From: Paenibacillus sp. OK003
GTDB lineage: Bacteria; Bacillota; Bacilli; Paenibacillales; Paenibacillaceae
DNA length: 64,000 nucleotides
Reading direction: 5' to 3'
NCBI RefSeq assembly: GCF_900109515.1
Contig: NZ_FOBD01000010.1
Coordinates: forward strand, 62,001-126,000
The position numbers and the translations under genes were made by a program. Within the stretch, counting starts at the first letter, position 1, and every line of letters begins with the position of its first letter. Of this stretch, positions 26,184 through 35,804 are shown piece after piece. The notes under the pieces were generated by a model. The model did no database searches. It had not been told where the DNA came from and worked only from the letters and a program-made list of their open reading frames with translations.

Positions 26184-26810
26184 GTGGCTTTATCATACTT
26201 TTGGAGCCGGGAATTTCTAACAAACCGCTATTTCCTGTGGCTTCTTTTTTGGTGTAACGCATTAGGAACAGTATATGGATACATATGGTACGGGGATCAA
26301 TTGGAGTATACGCTGGCACAGCAACCACTATGGCAAATTGTGTTTGTGCCGGACAGTCCGACGGCGAGTCTGTTTTTTACACTATCGTTGTTGTGGATAT
26401 TGTACAAGCCGAAATCGATGCTTCTGAATCGGATTGGACATGTTATACAGGCGCTTGCTGTGGTTACTTCGGTAAAATACGGCGTTTGGGCAGTCTCCAT
26501 CATTTTTGCTGGCTGGATGCAGGGGGGCGCACAGAACTGGCAGGATTGGATGTTAATTGCGTCGCATAGCGCCATGGCTATTGAGGCTCTGCTGTATGTG
26601 CGGTTCTTTGGGTTCCGTTGGGGTGCTCTGGTGATCGCTGCATTGTGGACGCTGTTAAACGATACGATGGATTATACCTATGACATCTTCCCTTGGCTGC
26701 CCGCATCGCTGATGGACCATCTGGATGGGGTACGCAATTTCACCGTTGGACTGACGCTAGTGAGCATTCTCTGTGCATGGCTTGCCTTGAGACAGGCCAA
26801 ACGGACCTGA
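26184..26810 (+). CDS. ypjA: YpjA-like membrane protein (DUF1405)
   Basis: This 208-residue protein has about six hydrophobic helices and fits YpjA of Bacillus, which lies after qcrC. Visible segments include YFLWLLFWCNALGTVYGYIW and VFVPDSPTASLFFTLSL, a DUF1405 hallmark. The frame is open from inside the terminator. I choose GTG 26184, eight bases after GGAAGGGG; ATG 26163 lacks a ribosome site. Function is unknown. Confidence 0.82.
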   Translation: MALSYFWSREFLTNRYFLWLLFWCNALGTVYGYIWYGDQLEYTLAQQPLWQIVFVPDSPTASLFFTLSLLWILYKPKSMLLNRIGHVIQALAVVTSVKYGVWAVSIIFAGWMQGGAQNWQDWMLIASHSAMAIEALLYVRFFGFRWGALVIAALWTLLNDTMDYTYDIFPWLPASLMDHLDGVRNFTVGLTLVSILCAWLALRQAKRT

Positions 26811-26876
26811 TTTCCTCATGTAAGCTTGTTCTAAGGAACTCCGGCCCGCCATACATTGATGGTGGGAGGGATGTCC

Positions 26877-27746
26877 ATGAAGAGAACGTTCAGGATCAAA
26901 ACTGGATTTATGGTGGTGTCGTTCATGACTCTACTGTTCTGGACGAACTTGTCATACAGCGTATCAGCGGAAAGTACAGGTGCGAACGGAAATACAGATC
27001 AGCAAGTATCAGCCCAAAATTCCATTGAGCAATTAAATGAAGAAGCGGCCCTGCTGTATCGACATGCCTTGGAGAATGATATTGAAGAGGTTAGAGGCAG
27101 TATTTTGCGAATCAGTAAAGGTCTGGAGCATATATCCTTTGAGGGTCAGACGACAGTAGAAGGCATTCATGCCCTATCCGAGACCATTGTTGAAGTGAAA
27201 GAAGCTGCGGTCAGGGTGAAAAGTGATGATGCATCTCTCCAGCACGCCTCTGCCAAACTTCGACTTGCGGCAGACAGTCTCGCCAACCCGGCCAAACCTT
27301 TATGGCTCCAGTATTATAAAATCGTAAAAAATGATATTGATGCGCTATCAACCGCGGCAGATCAACAGTTAAGTTCGGCAATAATAGCAAGCCGCTACGC
27401 CTTGCTGGAGGAGCATTACGAGACGATCCGGCCTGCGGCGATGATCCGCCGTGAACCTTACGAGATCGCCCAACTGGACGCCTGGTTGTCTCATACCAAG
27501 GGTCTGACTGCGGCCAAGCAGACTGACATCGCACAATTGAAGAGTATGGTAACCCACGGTGAAGAGCTGGTGAACCAGTTGTTTGGTCGGGAAAAGGACG
27601 AAAGTGCCTTCGTACCGTTTGTTCAGGGGCCCAATCGCAGGGCAGCCGGATTGCTCATTACTTCCATAATCATAGCAACGCTAAGTTATGCGGGTTATCG
27701 TAAATATCGGGCACAGCAACAAGGGATTTTTCCTTTTCGGCGTTAA
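26877..27746 (+). CDS. ypjB: YpjB-like sporulation protein
   Basis: The 289-residue product resembles YpjB, a Bacillus sporulation-associated protein at this locus. It has an N-terminal signal-like helix (about 8-27, ending YSVSA), a helical extracytoplasmic body, and a C-terminal transmembrane helix (about 258-277, AGLLITSIIIATLSYAGY) with a basic tail. ATG 26877 is six bases after GGGAGGG. A hairpin CCCGCCAT/ATGGTGGG (26846-26867) partly covers that ribosome site. Exact role is unknown. Confidence 0.8.
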   Translation: MKRTFRIKTGFMVVSFMTLLFWTNLSYSVSAESTGANGNTDQQVSAQNSIEQLNEEAALLYRHALENDIEEVRGSILRISKGLEHISFEGQTTVEGIHALSETIVEVKEAAVRVKSDDASLQHASAKLRLAADSLANPAKPLWLQYYKIVKNDIDALSTAADQQLSSAIIASRYALLEEHYETIRPAAMIRREPYEIAQLDAWLSHTKGLTAAKQTDIAQLKSMVTHGEELVNQLFGREKDESAFVPFVQGPNRRAAGLLITSIIIATLSYAGYRKYRAQQQGIFPFRR

Positions 27747-27771
27747 ACCATTACTGTTATCACGATATGAC

Positions 27772-27840
27772 AAAAACCTCTATCTGCAAGGAAGGCCAAC
27801 CCGTGGCTCTTCTCTTGGGGAGAGAGGTTTTCTTTTTTGT
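27772..27840. terminator. bidirectional terminator between ypjB and YitT gene
   Basis: AAAAACCTCT at 27772 pairs with AGAGGTTTT near 27823-27831, with smaller hairpins in the loop. Downstream are seven T on the plus strand and five A on the minus side, so it can serve both converging genes. Confidence 0.75.
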
Positions 27841-27852
27841 ACAAGTATAAAA

Positions 27853-28722
27853 TCAACTTTCCTTAAACCCTTCTCCATGTACATCATGCACATCGCTAAT
27901 AATAACAAAAGCTCTAGGATCAACCGAACGCACAATCGTCTGCAATCGTCGGAATTCCTGCCTGGAGATGACACAGTAAGCAACATGCTTGGCCTGTTTC
28001 GAGTACGCACCAATAGCGGGTATGAGTGTTACACCGCGGTCCATATCACGGGTAATCAAATCTGCAATTTCGGGTGCATGGTCACTGATGATCATAAATG
28101 CGCGAGCCGAGTAGGCTCCTTCCTGAATGAAGTCGATCACTTTAGAAGCGATAAACACAGCAACAAGGGTATACAGTATTTTTTCTTTGGGAATGTAGAC
28201 GAGGGAGATCCCAATAATGATGAAATCGATACCTAATAGTACACGTCCCATACTCCAGCCATATTTTCGATTAAGAATGCGGGCAATGATGTCAGAGCCA
28301 CCTGTCGTTCCGCCCCAGCGGAATACGATGCCAAGGCCTGCCCCCAGGGTAACTCCAGCGTAAAGCGCTGCAAGTAAAAGGTCATTCTGGGTATGCAGTG
28401 GTTCAATCCAGCCAAGATGAATCATTTTTTCAAATAACCACAGAAACACCGTAAGCGCTCCAATACCCACGCCCGTATAGATCATCTGTCTACCGCCCAA
28501 AATCTTGAGCCCCACCAGAAAGAGCGGAATATTAACAACCAAGGTTGTAAGCGAAGGAGAGATGTTGAACGCATAATTCAGCAGGACCGTAATCCCGGTT
28601 ACGCCGCCTTCCATGAGCTGGTTGGGGATGATGAAGTACAGAAGTCCAAAGGCATATAATGCCGTACCCAATAGGATGGGGAGAATCAATTTGAATTGAA
28701 CCCAGGTTTTGGAAGTGCTCAT
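27853..28722 (-). CDS. ypjC: YitT-family membrane protein (YpjC-like)
   Basis: The 289-residue product has five N-terminal hydrophobic helices (DUF161) with FRWGGTTGGSDIIARIL near residue 137, and a C-terminal soluble DUF2179 domain (about 205-289) starting with SARAFMIISDHAPEIADLI and ending EGFKES. This is the YitT family; ypjC has this place in Bacillus. It is the only minus-strand gene in the left half. ATG 28722 has a GGAGAGGGAA site and is preferred to ATG 28737. A role in transport is assumed, not shown. Confidence 0.88.
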   Translation of the reverse strand: MSTSKTWVQFKLILPILLGTALYAFGLLYFIIPNQLMEGGVTGITVLLNYAFNISPSLTTLVVNIPLFLVGLKILGGRQMIYTGVGIGALTVFLWLFEKMIHLGWIEPLHTQNDLLLAALYAGVTLGAGLGIVFRWGGTTGGSDIIARILNRKYGWSMGRVLLGIDFIIIGISLVYIPKEKILYTLVAVFIASKVIDFIQEGAYSARAFMIISDHAPEIADLITRDMDRGVTLIPAIGAYSKQAKHVAYCVISRQEFRRLQTIVRSVDPRAFVIISDVHDVHGEGFKES

Positions 28723-28896
28723 AAGTTCCCTCTCCATTTTACAAATTAGAATGAGAAAGCAATCATTCGCATCTTAGTATACCTGTTTATCGATTCTTTA
28801 AAAATGATTTGTCGTTTATGATGGTGGAAGTGAATCTAAATAACTGATATATTAGGAACAAATACGACACAATTTCAAAAAGGGGAATTCGTTCTC

Positions 28897-29226
28897 ATGG
28901 AGAAAAGCATTGCAGAAATGCAGCGTGAGGTTGATCTGTATATTTCTCAGTTCAAAGAAGGATACTTCAGCCCGCTGGCCATGCTCGCCCGTATGTCTGA
29001 AGAGGTGGGAGAGCTTGCAAGGGAAGTGAATCACGAGTTCGGTGAAAAACCGAAAAAATCTTCCGAAGCAGACAATTCCATTGAGCTTGAGCTCGGGGAC
29101 ATTTTATTTATCACGATTTGTTTTGCTAACTCTCTGGGGATCGATCTGGCTGAGGCGCACGACAAAGTCATGCATAAATTTAACACACGCGATGCAAATC
29201 GGTGGACGCCAAAAAACACCGATTAG
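28897..29226 (+). CDS. MazG-type nucleotide pyrophosphohydrolase
   Basis: The 109-residue product is a short MazG-family protein (YpjD in Bacillus). The metal-binding acidic motif EEVGELAREVNHEFG is near residue 36 and the second acidic pair ELELGDILFI near residue 62. Such enzymes hydrolyse dNTPs to monophosphates, but the substrate of this type is not certain. It starts at ATG 28897 with AAAGGGG upstream and is divergent from the YitT gene. Confidence 0.9.
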   Translation: MEKSIAEMQREVDLYISQFKEGYFSPLAMLARMSEEVGELAREVNHEFGEKPKKSSEADNSIELELGDILFITICFANSLGIDLAEAHDKVMHKFNTRDANRWTPKNTD

Positions 29227-29278
29227 GCGTAGATTACATATGCTGTACCATCACCTCAATGAGGGAGGGACAGCTTGG

Positions 29279-29803
29279 ATGATGACACCGGAAGAGTATA
29301 TGCAGCATGCGTACCGCTGTATTTTGCAAAATGATTTTGAGCAGGCGATTCGTTGGTTCGAATCTGCTATTAATGCTCACCCGGAACATGCGGAGCTCTA
29401 TTATCGTTGTTCCATTACACATGCTCGCAGTCAACACCTGGCTCCAGCGCTTGAATATGCGCGTAAGGCTGTTGAACTGTCACAAGGAACAGAGGAGTAT
29501 GTTTTGCATTTACAGACCCTGGAAGCCAAACAGATAAGCCTTCAGGCCAAGGTGCTGCTTGAGCAGGCCGGAGACGGAACGCATGAACGATATGTGCAGG
29601 CGGCCGATCTGCTGAAACAGGCAGTTAAACTTGACCCGTTATATGTGGAAGCGCATATCATGCTTGCTCTTGCTTACAGCGATCTGAATGAGTTCGACCT
29701 TGCAACCCGTTCCGTTCGTGACGCATTGTTGCTGGACCCGCAGAATGATCAACTGCATCTATTGTTACAGGATATTAAGCAGCGTATGAAATCCATTCAA
29801 TAA
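29279..29803 (+). CDS. TPR-repeat protein
   Basis: The 174-residue soluble product consists of tetratricopeptide repeats: AYRCILQNDFEQAIRWFESAI near residue 8, LYYRCSITHARSQHLAPALE near 41, and AHIMLALAYSDLNEFDLATR near 125. Its partner is unknown. ATG 29279 with GGAGGG at 29264-29269 is preferred to ATG 29240, which lacks a ribosome site. It lies between mazG and dapB. Two small hairpins (CCATTTC/GAAATGG and GGTTGAA/TTCAACC) fill the gap before dapB. Confidence 0.8.
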   Translation: MMTPEEYMQHAYRCILQNDFEQAIRWFESAINAHPEHAELYYRCSITHARSQHLAPALEYARKAVELSQGTEEYVLHLQTLEAKQISLQAKVLLEQAGDGTHERYVQAADLLKQAVKLDPLYVEAHIMLALAYSDLNEFDLATRSVRDALLLDPQNDQLHLLLQDIKQRMKSIQ

Positions 29804-29884
29804 GATGCCATTTCATAACGAAATGGATATCGGTTGAAAAGGATTCAACCAAACGAACCAACATAGTGAGGAGATGCAGTCAAG

Positions 29885-30688
29885 ATGAGTGAAGTAATAA
29901 GAGTTGCCGTAATCGGAGCGGCTGGCCGGATGGGCCGTGAAGTAGTGAAACTGGTGCTTCAAGATCCTGAACTGGAGCTCGCCGCAGCGGTCAACCGCTC
30001 CGGAGCAGGCACGGATGCCGGAACACTTGTCGGTCTGCCCGAATGTGGGGTGCTTTTGACCGATGATATCGAGATGGCTTTTGCAGAGACTAAACCACAG
30101 GTTATGGTGGACTTTACAGTCCCTCAATATGCCTTTGCCCATACAGAGATTGCCATTCGTCACGGAGTAAGACCAGTTATGGGTGTTACCGGCTTTACGC
30201 CGGAGCAGATCGAACAACTGGACAAGCAGTGTCAGGACAAAGGCATTGGAGGGTTGATTGCCCCGAACTTCTCAATCGGTGCTATTCTGATGATGAGATT
30301 TGCCGCACAGGCTGCCAAACATATGCCGAACGTGGAGATCATCGAATATCACGGGGATCAGAAGCTGGATGCTCCTTCGGGTACAGCAATCAAAACAGCC
30401 GAGCTAATTGCAGCAAACCGTGAGGAACTTCGTCAGGGCAATCCGAATGAAGAAGAGACGATCGAAGGATCGCGTGGCGGATATTATAATGGATTCCGAA
30501 TTCATAGCGTACGGTTGCCGGGAGTATTCGCCCAGCAGGAAGTGGTATTTGGAGACTTTGGCCAATCCCTCAAAATTCGTCATGACTCCTATGAACGTGC
30601 AGGTTATATGCCTGGTGTTAAGATAGGTGTACAGAAGGTTATGGAATATACAGGACTCATCTACGGATTTGATCACTTTATCGACTAA
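29885..30688 (+). CDS. dapB: 4-hydroxy-tetrahydrodipicolinate reductase
   Basis: DapB reduces HTPA to tetrahydrodipicolinate in the lysine and peptidoglycan pathway. The 267-residue product has the dinucleotide motif VAVIGAAGRMGREVVKL at the N-terminus, the catalytic EYHGDQKLDAPSGTAIKTA near residue 154, and VMEYTGLIYG near the C-terminus. The start ATG 29885 has a GAGGAG site. It lies upstream of mgsA, as in Bacillus. Confidence 0.97.
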   Translation: MSEVIRVAVIGAAGRMGREVVKLVLQDPELELAAAVNRSGAGTDAGTLVGLPECGVLLTDDIEMAFAETKPQVMVDFTVPQYAFAHTEIAIRHGVRPVMGVTGFTPEQIEQLDKQCQDKGIGGLIAPNFSIGAILMMRFAAQAAKHMPNVEIIEYHGDQKLDAPSGTAIKTAELIAANREELRQGNPNEEETIEGSRGGYYNGFRIHSVRLPGVFAQQEVVFGDFGQSLKIRHDSYERAGYMPGVKIGVQKVMEYTGLIYGFDHFID

Positions 30689-30737
30689 AAGAGGTGGTTC
30701 AAAAAGTTTTTTGAACACACACTAAAAGGAGATTGTC

Positions 30738-31178
30738 ATGTTGAAAATTGCATTTATTGCCCATGATCGCAAAAAAGAAGAGATGGTTAACTTCGTGACA
30801 GCCTACGAAAATGTATTTACAGACCATCAACTATACTCGACAGGTACAACAGGTCTTCGCATTATGGAAGGAACCTCATTACAGATCCATCGGTTTGAAT
30901 CCGGTCCACTGGGCGGGGATCAACAGATCGGAGCCTTGGTTGCACAAAATGAGATGGATTTGATTATTTTTCTGCGTGATCCATTGATGGCACAGCCGCA
31001 TGAACCAGATATTAACGCTTTGCTGCGTCTGTGCGATGTACAGGGGATTCCGCTTGCTACGAATATTGCAACGGCAGAGATTCTCGTTAAAGCGCTCGAT
31101 CGCGGTGATTTTGGCTGGAGAGAGCTTGTACATAAATACAAGCCTGAGGGTGGATTGAATTCGGGTGATGCTCAATGA
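30738..31178 (+). CDS. mgsA: methylglyoxal synthase
   Basis: MgsA converts dihydroxyacetone phosphate to methylglyoxal, relieving phosphate sugar stress. The 146-residue product has [16 protein letters not shown] with the phosphate-binding segment, STGTTGLRI near residue 35 and [13 protein letters not shown] with the catalytic Asp near residue 60. It overlaps bshB1 by four bases. A hairpin GTTCAAAAA/TTTTTTGAAC lies just before its ribosome site AAAGGAG. Confidence 0.96.
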   Translation: MLKIAFIAHDRKKEEMVNFVTAYENVFTDHQLYSTGTTGLRIMEGTSLQIHRFESGPLGGDQQIGALVAQNEMDLIIFLRDPLMAQPHEPDINALLRLCDVQGIPLATNIATAEILVKALDRGDFGWRELVHKYKPEGGLNSGDAQ

Positions 31179-31876
31179 GTTTGGACATTCTCATATTTGG
31201 TGCACACGCGGATGATGCAGAGATTGGCATGGCAGGAACCATTGCCAAACATACTGCAGCAGGACTGAAAGTAGGCGTGTGTGATCTGACCCGAGCAGAG
31301 ATGTCTTCCAACGGGACGGTAGAGCGCAGAGCCGAGGAAGCGGAGCAAGCCTCCCGCGTCCTCGGTCTTTCGTGTCGAGACAATCTCGGTTTGCCTGATC
31401 GGGGGCTGTATATGACTCCTGAACACATCGAAGCTGTGACTGCCGAGATACGCCGTCATGCCCCTCGAATCGTGTTTGCGCCATATTGGGAGGATCGTCA
31501 CCCGGATCATGTGATGTGCAGCAAGCTGGTGCAGGAGGCTGTGTTTAATGCCAAGCTTAGAAACTATATGCCGGACATGCCCGCATTTCAGGTAAAAGAA
31601 TTGTATTTTTACTTCATTAACGATATCGGACCCACGGATTTGATTGTGGATATTACGGAACACTATGAGCAGAAGGAAAATTCATTGCTCAGTTATCGAT
31701 CTCAGTTCGAATTGGGAGAAGGCGCAGTTGCAACTCCCTTGACTCAAGGATATATTGAACGTGTGAAAGCCCGGGATTCTTTGCTCGGACAGCGGAGCCT
31801 TATTCCATTTGCAGAAGGATTCGCTAGCATTACACCATATGTAGTTCATCAATTTGGCCAAGCAGCCAAGTCATAA
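31175..31876 (+). CDS. bshB1: bacillithiol synthesis deacetylase
   Basis: BshB1 removes the acetyl group from GlcNAc-malate in bacillithiol synthesis. The 233-residue LmbE-family product has the zinc motif [14 protein letters not shown] near residue 6 and [10 protein letters not shown] near residue 109. The order mgsA-bshB1-bshA matches Bacillus. It starts at ATG 31175 within the mgsA stop. BshC, the last enzyme, is not in the window. Confidence 0.95.
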   Translation: MSLDILIFGAHADDAEIGMAGTIAKHTAAGLKVGVCDLTRAEMSSNGTVERRAEEAEQASRVLGLSCRDNLGLPDRGLYMTPEHIEAVTAEIRRHAPRIVFAPYWEDRHPDHVMCSKLVQEAVFNAKLRNYMPDMPAFQVKELYFYFINDIGPTDLIVDITEHYEQKENSLLSYRSQFELGEGAVATPLTQGYIERVKARDSLLGQRSLIPFAEGFASITPYVVHQFGQAAKS

Positions 31877-31977
31877 AACGATCGAACTTGCTCGTATAAA
31901 TAAATCATTTATCAATTGCATTTCCGTTGCATTACATCAAACCTGCACACGCGGGAGATTAAAGGAGCGTCCACCGG

Positions 31978-33138
31978 ATGGATCAAAAGCTAAAAATCGG
32001 TATTACCTGTTATCCGTCCCTCGGAGGGTCTGGCGTTGTCGCAACGGAGCTGGGCAAATTGCTTGCCGAACAGGGTCACCAGGTTCACTTTATTGCTAAT
32101 AGTATCCCGTTCAGACTGGGTACATTCCAGAAAAATATTTTTTATCATGAAGTTGAGGTCAACGATTATTACGTCTTCCGTTATCCGCCATATGACTTGT
32201 CATTAGCCACGAAAATGGCGCAAGTAGCCAAAGCACAGCAACTGGATCTGCTGCATGTACATTATGCTGTGCCACATGCCGTCTGTGCTTTTTTGGCAAA
32301 ACAAATGGTTGGTGAGGATTTAAAGGTGGTTACAACGTTACACGGAACAGATATTACCGTACTGGCACAGGATGAGTCTTTGAAAGATTTGATTCGTCTT
32401 GCCATTAATGAGAGTGATGCGGTTACGGCCGTATCCCAGGATTTGATTCGTGAAACGGTTGAGTTGCTGGATATAAGACGTCCAATCGACCTGACCTATA
32501 ACTTTATCGATAAAAGAATTTATTATCCACGTGATGCAGCAAGTTTACGTAGAGACTTCGCAGCACCTCAAGAAAAAATACTGATGCATATCTCCAATTT
32601 CCGTCCTGTGAAGAGAACACAGGATGTGGTAGAGGTGTTCCGTCAGGTACAGGAGCAAGTGCCAGCCAAACTGTTATTTGTTGGAGAAGGACCGGATTTG
32701 CCGAAGATTCAATGGAAGATTAATGAGCTTGGACTGAATGACAAGGTTCATTTCCTAGGTAAGCAGGATGATATTGCTCAAGTCATTTCGATGGCTGATG
32801 TGCTTATGCTGCCTTCGGAGAAAGAAAGCTTTGGACTCGTGGCACTCGAAGCCATGGCTTGTGGTGTACCTACCATTGGATCACAGGCAGGGGGGATCCC
32901 TGAACTGGTATTGCACGGCAAGACCGGGTTTTTGTCTCCAATCGGCGACACGCAATCGATGGCGGAGAACACGATTCGTTTGTTGACAGACGACCGTTTG
33001 ACAGCGGACTTCAGAGAAGCATGTTTGAGACGGGCCCATCATGATTTCTGCAACGATGCCATTCGGCATGAATATGAACAAATATACTACCGGGTGCTCG
33101 GACGTGAAGTTCCGAATCTGAAGCCGGTTTGTGGCTGA
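31978..33138 (+). CDS. bshA: L-malate glycosyltransferase of bacillithiol synthesis
   Basis: BshA transfers GlcNAc from UDP-GlcNAc to L-malate, the first step to bacillithiol. The 386-residue GT4 product has the N-terminal ITCYPSLGGSGVVATELGK, the LHVHYAVPHA segment near residue 95, and the C-terminal donor-binding PSEKESFGLVALEAMACG with the EX7E motif near residue 281. It starts at ATG 31978 with AAAGGAG, 101 bases after bshB1. Confidence 0.96.
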   Translation: MDQKLKIGITCYPSLGGSGVVATELGKLLAEQGHQVHFIANSIPFRLGTFQKNIFYHEVEVNDYYVFRYPPYDLSLATKMAQVAKAQQLDLLHVHYAVPHAVCAFLAKQMVGEDLKVVTTLHGTDITVLAQDESLKDLIRLAINESDAVTAVSQDLIRETVELLDIRRPIDLTYNFIDKRIYYPRDAASLRRDFAAPQEKILMHISNFRPVKRTQDVVEVFRQVQEQVPAKLLFVGEGPDLPKIQWKINELGLNDKVHFLGKQDDIAQVISMADVLMLPSEKESFGLVALEAMACGVPTIGSQAGGIPELVLHGKTGFLSPIGDTQSMAENTIRLLTDDRLTADFREACLRRAHHDFCNDAIRHEYEQIYYRVLGREVPNLKPVCG

Positions 33139-33221
33139 TTGTCAGATAGGTTTGTTCCATCGCGGAAAAATATATCTGTGTAAGCCACACCAAGCAACAC
33201 GTAGTTATGGGGTGAGAGTAA

Positions 33222-34520
33222 GTGGTTCAATGGACACAGGTAGATCATGAAATGGCAAGACAAAGTGAACAGGTGCTGCGGACATTAAATGAAAAAGGGT
33301 ACGAAGCCTACTGGGTCGGTGGTTGTGTGCGTGATGAACTGCTGGAACGTAGCGTGGATGATATGGATATCACCACGTCCGCTTCCCCTGAACAAGTCAT
33401 GGAACTGTTCCCGGATTGCATTCCTACGGGCCTCCAGCATGGAACGGTTACTGTACGTTCAGGAGGTTTTTACTTTGAAGTTACGACCTTCCGCACTGAA
33501 ACTGAATATAAGGATAATCGAAGACCCGCTGCCGTTCAATTTGTGCAGGATGTCAAAGAAGATTTGCAGCGGCGAGACTTCACAATGAATGCTCTCGCTA
33601 TGGATCGTGACGGAAATATCGTTGATCCTTTTGGTGGACAATCGGATATTCAGGATGGACGGGTCAGATGTGTGGGATCGGCGACAGAGCGCTTTGGTGA
33701 AGATGCGCTGCGGATGCTTCGGTGTGTTCGTTTTGCTTCGGTATTTGATTTCAAAATTGCCTACAACACCTGGAAGGGGCTAGTTCGACAAAAGGATCTG
33801 CTTCAACATATCGCCATGGAAAGAGTACGTACCGAAATGGTGAAAATGATGGCAGGCCCCCATCCACTGCGCGGTCTGGAATTGCTGTTTCGCAGCCAGG
33901 CACTGGAGCATGTGAAGGCACCTATCTCCATGGAGCGATTCAATAAAGCCCTCATGTCCAATATGGAACAATTGTTGGAAGAAAACGTTTTATTGCGCTG
34001 GTCCATAATGCTGATTGCAGGCCATTATACCAGGGATGAAGCAGATGTTTTACTTCGAAAATGGACGTTTTCTAATGACGATCGTTCCCGCATTAATGGT
34101 GTTCTCCAGGTCGAACAGTTGATCCAGACTGTCGTACAGGAGCAGAAGGATCAAGAGACACTGCGATCAGAATGGATCGTAACTGTGCTGTCTTGCGGAC
34201 GTCAGGCAACGGAGGACTGGCTCATTATTCAACGTCTTCTTCCAACAGGCTGGCGAAATCAAGAGGTTCTGCACGAAGAACAGATCGTGGTAATACAATC
34301 CCAAGGTGCTGCATGGAGTCAATCCATGAAGGTGCATGAACTGAAAGATCTGCATATTACGGGTGAGAACGTTCTGCAGCTGCTTGGACGCAAGGGTGGA
34401 CCATGGCTGGGACAACTGATGAAACATCTCTTAAGAGAGACTGCGATCGGAAATATAGCGAATCAGCATGACATGCTGACCAACGAAGTAAAGCGGGTGG
34501 CTGCAAATGACAAAGCATGA
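33222..34520 (+). CDS. cca: CCA tRNA nucleotidyltransferase
   Basis: Cca adds or repairs the 3' CCA end of tRNAs without a template. The 432-residue class II enzyme shows VGGCVRDELLERSVDDMDIT (residues 32-51) with the GG and DxD catalytic motifs, RRDFTMNALAMD near 118, and the RRxxRxxxR-like nucleotide-recognition region FGEDALRMLRCVRFAS near 158. The start is GTG 33222 after GGGGTGAG. Its end overlaps birA by 14 bases. Confidence 0.95.
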   Translation: MVQWTQVDHEMARQSEQVLRTLNEKGYEAYWVGGCVRDELLERSVDDMDITTSASPEQVMELFPDCIPTGLQHGTVTVRSGGFYFEVTTFRTETEYKDNRRPAAVQFVQDVKEDLQRRDFTMNALAMDRDGNIVDPFGGQSDIQDGRVRCVGSATERFGEDALRMLRCVRFASVFDFKIAYNTWKGLVRQKDLLQHIAMERVRTEMVKMMAGPHPLRGLELLFRSQALEHVKAPISMERFNKALMSNMEQLLEENVLLRWSIMLIAGHYTRDEADVLLRKWTFSNDDRSRINGVLQVEQLIQTVVQEQKDQETLRSEWIVTVLSCGRQATEDWLIIQRLLPTGWRNQEVLHEEQIVVIQSQGAAWSQSMKVHELKDLHITGENVLQLLGRKGGPWLGQLMKHLLRETAIGNIANQHDMLTNEVKRVAANDKA

Positions 34521-35484
34521 GGAACTGTTACATATGTTGCTGAATGCCGAAGGAGAGTTTGTGTCCGGCGAAGAGATCAGTCGCAACCTTTCCATTAGCC
34601 GAACGGCCGTGTGGAAGCACGTAAACAAACTGCGTGACATGGGTTATGAGTTTGAGGCCGTATCTCGCAAAGGGTATCGGTTGGTCACAAAACCGGACAG
34701 TATCGACGCTACAGCGCTTCAGCTGGCACTGGAAACGAAGGTATTTGGTCGGAAGTCGATCATCCTAAGTTCCACGTTGTCCACCCAAGGAGATGTACAG
34801 CACATGGCTGAACAGGGGCAGGGCGAAGGGGCAGTGGTTCTGGCAGAAGAACAGACGGGTGGACGAGGTCGCTTTGGCCGTAAATGGTTCTCCCCACCTG
34901 GACGAGGCATCTGGATGAGTGTTCTAATGCGTCCGGAGCTTGCCCTGCAAAATACACCACAGCTTACGTTATTAGCGGGTGTGGCGGTGTGTCGTGCCAT
35001 TCGGTCATATACAGGTGCTGATGCCGGGATTAAATGGCCTAACGATCTTTTAATTGATGGTCGAAAGGTATGCGGAATTCTGCTTGAATCAACCGTTGAA
35101 GACCATGAATTACGTTACTGTATCGCAGGCATAGGCGTGGATGTGAACTTCGATCCCAAGGATTATCCGGAGGATTTGAGTTCAATCGCCACTTCACTTA
35201 AGATGGAGACCGGACAAACGATAGACCGAACCAAACTTGCAGCGGCCATTCTCTCGGAATTGGAGCGTTTGTATTTTTTGTATCAAAAGGAAGGGTTCGG
35301 TGTGATCTCTTCGCTGTGGGAAGCTTTGTCCGTATCCATAAATCGTGAGATTAAGGTGGCTAATCCTCAGGGCATCATCGAGGGTACAGCCGTAGGCCTT
35401 GATCCTTCTGGTGCATTGATTTTGGAGAAGAAAAACGGTGAGCGTGTATCGGTATACTCCGGTGAAGTTTCGTTGGTAAATTAA
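34507..35484 (+). CDS. birA: biotin-protein ligase / biotin repressor
   Basis: BirA biotinylates acetyl-CoA carboxylase and, as the biotinyl-AMP form, can repress biotin genes. The 325-residue product starts with a helix-turn-helix (about 15-60, ISRNLSISRTAVWKHVNKL), then the ligase domain with GGRGRFGRKWFSPPGRGIW near residue 119 and IKWPNDLLIDGRKVCGILLE near residue 177, and a C-terminal SH3-like domain. The ATG lies inside cca. The DNA-binding domain means it is the bifunctional type. Confidence 0.95.
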   Translation: MTKHEELLHMLLNAEGEFVSGEEISRNLSISRTAVWKHVNKLRDMGYEFEAVSRKGYRLVTKPDSIDATALQLALETKVFGRKSIILSSTLSTQGDVQHMAEQGQGEGAVVLAEEQTGGRGRFGRKWFSPPGRGIWMSVLMRPELALQNTPQLTLLAGVAVCRAIRSYTGADAGIKWPNDLLIDGRKVCGILLESTVEDHELRYCIAGIGVDVNFDPKDYPEDLSSIATSLKMETGQTIDRTKLAAAILSELERLYFLYQKEGFGVISSLWEALSVSINREIKVANPQGIIEGTAVGLDPSGALILEKKNGERVSVYSGEVSLVN

Positions 35485-35524
35485 ACAATTTGTCGAATTT
35501 ACACCGTTAAAATGAACATAAGAC

Positions 35525-35780
35525 GTGAACTTTGGGCAGAACTTTGGTATACTGTGTTCGTGAGGCGATATCGGCTAATGCAGACCGAATTGCACTCCGG
35601 CAGTAGTATGCTTTGTTCTGCTTCAAATTGTTGCAGTGACAAGGCAGCAATGGTAATAAAGTGAGTTGTTGGATTCTGCTCTGAGCCGAAGAGGACCGAG
35701 ACAGAAGGGACGATCGCAAGTGACTCTTTTTTGACTTTTCGGGACTTTTTAGTGGAAACTAAAAGGTTTTTTTGTTGTGT
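35525..35780 (+). promoter_or_regulatory. panB leader: promoter plus structured RNA
   Basis: TATACT (35548-35553) with GTGAAC 17 bases upstream makes a plausible promoter. It would give a 240-base leader with paired segments, for example GCAGA (near 35580) with TCTGC (near 35617), and a terminator immediately before panB. A conserved pan RNA motif has been described upstream of pantothenate genes in Bacillota; this leader is in the right place, but I cannot confirm the motif's bulged stem. The repeated GACCGA near 35582 and 35693 may belong to tandem copies. Confidence 0.5.
35745..35773 (+). terminator. terminator in panB leader
   Basis: CTTTTTAGT and ACTAAAAGG form a 9-bp stem (one T-G pair) around GGAA and are followed by seven T. 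It is 30 bases before the panB start, so it could end birA transcription or act as an attenuator. Confidence 0.82.
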
Positions 35781-35804
35781 TTAAATGAAAAGATGAGAGG
35801 AGCC

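Noticed and set aside
30695..30714. Hairpin GTTCAAAAA/TTTTTTGAAC as dapB terminator
   Set aside because: The T-run is part of the stem and nothing T-rich follows; dapB and mgsA may be co-transcribed.
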